Assembly: GCA_948896875.1 (NCBI GenBank)
Contig: CAQUWW010000141.1
Coordinates: 1 to 7,816 of the forward strand
DNA length: 7,816 nucleotides
From: an uncultured Acetatifactor sp.
GTDB taxonomy: Bacteria; Bacillota; Clostridia; Lachnospirales; Lachnospiraceae
Reading direction: 5' to 3'
Positions within the stretch are counted from its first letter, which is position 1. Each line of letters opens with the position of its first letter. Shown here one piece after another: positions 6,034 to 7,816 of this stretch. Below the pieces are notes generated by a model. It did not search any database. It was not told the DNA's origin and saw only the letters and a list, made by a program, of their open reading frames with translations. A program made the position numbers and the translations under genes.

Positions 6034-7515
6034 ATGAGCTTTAAAGTGGCGTTTATCGGTGCGGGAAGCATAGGTTTTACCAGGAGACTGCTGTCGGATA
6101 TTCTGACAGTGCCGGAGTTTGGTGACATAGAGGTGGCCTTCACGGATATCAATGAGGACAATCTGCGAATGGTGACGGAGCTTTGTCAGAGGGATATAGA
6201 GGCAAACGGCCTGAAGATTCAGATTCAGGCCACGCTGGACAGGAGAGAGGCTTTCCGCAATGCGAAATATGTGGTAAATTGTGTGCGCATCGGGATGTTG
6301 GAGGCCTTTGCCACCGATGTGGAGATCCCTTTGAAATACGGCGTGGATCAGTGTGTGGGTGACACCCTGTGCATCGGTGGAATTATGTACGGACAAAGAG
6401 GTATTGCGGCGATTCTGGATTTCTGTAAGGATATCCGGGAGGTGGCGGCCGAGGGGTGTATTATGCTGAATTATTCCAATCCCAATGCCATGATGACCTG
6501 GGCGGCCAACAAATACGGCCATGTGGAGACCTATGGCCTCTGCCACGGGGTTCAGCACGGCCATGCTCAGATTGCGGAAGCGTTGGGGCGGGACAAGAAG
6601 GATGTGGACATTATCTGCGCGGGCCTGAATCACCAGACCTGGTATATCAGTGTCAAGACGGACGGCGTGGAGAGAAAGGATGAGCTGTATCCTCTGATGT
6701 GCCAGGCAGGATTTGCAAAGAATGAGAACATCCGTCTGGATGTGATGAAGCATTTCGGCTATTATTCCACCGAGTCAAACGGTCATCTGTCCGAATATCT
6801 GATGTGGTACAGAAAGAGACCTGAGGATATGGAAAAGTGGATCAATTATTCCTCCTGGATTCAGGGAGAGACCGCAGGATATCTGCGGGTATGCAAGGAA
6901 TCCCGGAACTGGTTCGAGACAGATTTCCCCAACTGGATGAAGGAAGAGCCTGCCAGCTACCTTCCGGAAAAACGTTCCGAGGAGCATGGCTCCTACATCA
7001 TAGAATCCCTGGAGACAGGCCGATGCTACAGGGGACATTTTAACGTGATGAACAATGGCACGATTACAAATCTGCCGGAGGAATGTGTGGTGGAAGTGCC
7101 CTGCTATGTGGATGGAAGCGGGATCGGCATTCCCAAGGTGGGGGATTTACCCTTAGGGTGTGCGGCAATCTGTTCCCAGTCCGTGTGGGTACAGAAGCTG
7201 GCTGTGGAGGCAGCGGTGCATGGGGATATTACCTTGCTATATCAGGCCGGAATGATGGACCCCCTCACAGGGGCAGTCTGTACGCCGGGAGAAATCCGAC
7301 AGATGATTGACGAAATGCTGATTGCCCAGGAAAAATGGCTTCCTCAATATGGGGAGGAGATTCAAAGGGCCAGAGAGCGTATGCGGGGAGAACTTCTGCC
7401 TTATCGCCCTGTAAAAGGATTTACTCTGAAAGAAAAAACTGTGGAAGAGATGGCGGTTGAGAAGGAGAAGTACAGAGAGATGGCATCCGCCGCGGCGAAA
7501 GAGAATGTAAAATAA
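6034..7515 (+). CDS. Glycoside hydrolase family 4 alpha-glycosidase, MelA-like (probable alpha-galactosidase)
   Basis: This 493-residue cytoplasmic enzyme belongs to GH4, whose members cleave glycosides through NAD-dependent oxidation at C3, elimination and re-addition, needing a divalent metal. The N-terminal Rossmann motif G-A-G-S (9-12) binds NAD. N-Y-S-N-P (146-150) is the conserved family segment. C170 (in L-C-H-G-V-Q) and H200 (in G-L-N-H) match the metal-binding Cys and His (C174 and H203 in Thermotoga AglA), and V-G-D-T (D110) lies where a conserved Asp is found. T-E-S-N-G-H (246-251), the V-V-E-V-P-C-Y-V-D-G-S-G-I segment and M-M-D-P-L-T favour the MelA alpha-galactosidase branch over 6-phospho-glycosidases, but alpha-glucosidase or alpha-galacturonidase use is possible. 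Compared with E. coli MelA (about 451 residues) it has an extra charged, helical tail of about 50 residues after W-L-P-Q-Y. It is the last gene of the cluster; a large hairpin terminator follows. Confidence 0.9.
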   Translation: MSFKVAFIGAGSIGFTRRLLSDILTVPEFGDIEVAFTDINEDNLRMVTELCQRDIEANGLKIQIQATLDRREAFRNAKYVVNCVRIGMLEAFATDVEIPLKYGVDQCVGDTLCIGGIMYGQRGIAAILDFCKDIREVAAEGCIMLNYSNPNAMMTWAANKYGHVETYGLCHGVQHGHAQIAEALGRDKKDVDIICAGLNHQTWYISVKTDGVERKDELYPLMCQAGFAKNENIRLDVMKHFGYYSTESNGHLSEYLMWYRKRPEDMEKWINYSSWIQGETAGYLRVCKESRNWFETDFPNWMKEEPASYLPEKRSEEHGSYIIESLETGRCYRGHFNVMNNGTITNLPEECVVEVPCYVDGSGIGIPKVGDLPLGCAAICSQSVWVQKLAVEAAVHGDITLLYQAGMMDPLTGAVCTPGEIRQMIDEMLIAQEKWLPQYGEEIQRARERMRGELLPYRPVKGFTLKEKTVEEMAVEKEKYREMASAAAKENVK

Positions 7516-7539
7516 GCGAAAGAGAATGGAAAGGATATG

Positions 7540-7606
7540 GGCAGGAGACAGCGCAAAAAGGAACGTTCCGGCATTTTCAGAATGCATTGCTGTCTCTTGC
7601 CTTTTT
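7540..7606 (+). terminator. Branched hairpin terminator ending the glycosidase cluster
   Basis: GGCAGGAGACAGC (7540-7552) pairs with GCTGTCTCTTGCC (7589-7601), a 13-bp stem with a single G-U wobble, followed immediately by TTTTT (7602-7606). The 36-base loop is itself structured: the palindrome GGAACGTTCC (7560-7569) and the hairpin GCATT-TTCAG-AATGC (7571-7585). AAAAAGG (7555-7561) could instead pair with CCTTTTT (7600-7606), a mutually exclusive fold. The 3' arm lies inside the end of the convergent minus-strand gene. Confidence 0.78.
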
Positions 7607-7816
7607 CGTATTTAAGTGTGCTTCCTGCCTGGCCTGTCGGAAGACCTGGATCAGAAGGTCTGACACACGATGATCTCTCAGCCTTGCGGTCAGAAGCGGT
7701 GAAAAGCGTTTCCCCTCCAGGGAAACCGCAGTTGTGAGGGCTTCCTCAAAGCTCATTTGTACGCCGGTATACAGATGGTTTAAGGGACAGATCCTGCCTT
7801 CCGTGGACCACCTGTA
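7577..7816 (-). CDS. C-terminal end of a convergent gene, possibly an HD-GYP-type signalling protein
   Basis: On the minus strand the frame is open from the right edge of the window (7816) to a TGA at 7579-7577, giving 79 residues; the start lies outside. The text L-N-H-L-Y-T-G-V-Q-M-S-F-E-E-A-L, followed by G-K-R-F-S-P-L-L, recalls the end of HD-GYP c-di-GMP phosphodiesterases, where R-P-Y-x-x-x-M-S-x-E-E-A and G-x-x-F-D-P-x-L come after the catalytic HD-GYP motifs. The rest (R-D-H-R-V-S-D-L-L-I-Q-V-F-R-Q-A-R-Q-E-A) is charged and helical. The catalytic part is not in view, so the family is a suggestion only. The coding-like composition and protein-like text argue that this is a real gene end and not a chance frame. 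It converges on the GH4 gene with 61 bases between stops, and the shared region holds the branched terminator. Confidence 0.5.
   Translation of the reverse strand, partial: YRWSTEGRICPLNHLYTGVQMSFEEALTTAVSLEGKRFSPLLTARLRDHRVSDLLIQVFRQARQEAHLNTKKARDSNAF

Noticed and set aside
7697..7714. TGAAAAGCGTTTCC resembling a catabolite-responsive element
   Set aside because: The match is imperfect at the 3' side and it lies within the convergent coding region, downstream of the cluster, so a regulatory role is unlikely.
7537..7737. Plus-strand 66-codon open frame after the GH4 gene
   Set aside because: It begins inside the terminator hairpin and is antisense to a more protein-like minus-strand gene end; no ribosome binding site was convincing.

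Overview
The window reads as a stretch of chromosome from a gut-type Firmicute, most likely a Lachnospiraceae (Clostridium XIVa-like) member. The evidence is strong AGGAGG-type ribosome binding sites, moderate GC genes separated by AT-rich intergenic DNA, an Rpn/PD-(D/E)XK-family gene of the kind common in that group, and cytoplasmic glycoside hydrolases without signal peptides. This assignment is inference from style, not from a marker gene.

Layout, left to right: (1) the C-terminal two-thirds of a C45/penicillin-acylase-type Ntn hydrolase, cut off at the left edge (stop at 633); (2) a UUCG-loop hairpin terminator at about 646-677; (3) an AT-rich intergenic region with a good sigma-A promoter (TTGACA-16-TATTCT) driving (4) an Rpn-family PD-(D/E)XK nuclease-like gene (914-1759); (5) a second copy of the same UUCG hairpin at about 1794-1820; (6) a three-gene same-strand cluster of two tandem paralogous GH31 alpha-glycosidases (1950-3962 and 3990-5936) and a GH4 NAD- and metal-dependent alpha-glycosidase of the MelA type (6034-7515); (7) a large branched hairpin terminator (7540-7606); and (8) on the minus strand, running into the window from the right, the 3' end of a convergent gene (stop at 7577-7579) whose last 79 residues look like an HD-GYP-type tail.

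The three hydrolases are close together (27 and 97 nt gaps) and probably co-transcribed. They form a cytoplasmic module for removing alpha-linked sugars from imported oligosaccharides. The two GH31 enzymes use the classical retaining two-Asp mechanism, whereas the GH4 enzyme uses NAD-dependent oxidation/elimination, so the cluster can attack alpha-glycosides by two unrelated chemistries. No transporter or regulator is visible in the window, so the substrate stays open; both GH31 proteins carry a W-x-D-E-A-E-P-E nucleophile motif, closer to the alpha-xylosidase-like (XylS/Xyl31A) branch than to the WxDMNE alpha-glucosidases.

I see no CRISPR array, tRNA, rRNA, insertion sequence or complete new defence system. 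The most unusual items are the duplicated terminator block bracketing the Rpn gene, the tandem GH31 pair plus GH4 with divergent active-site loops, the palindrome before the first GH31 gene, and the branched terminator overlapping the convergent gene.
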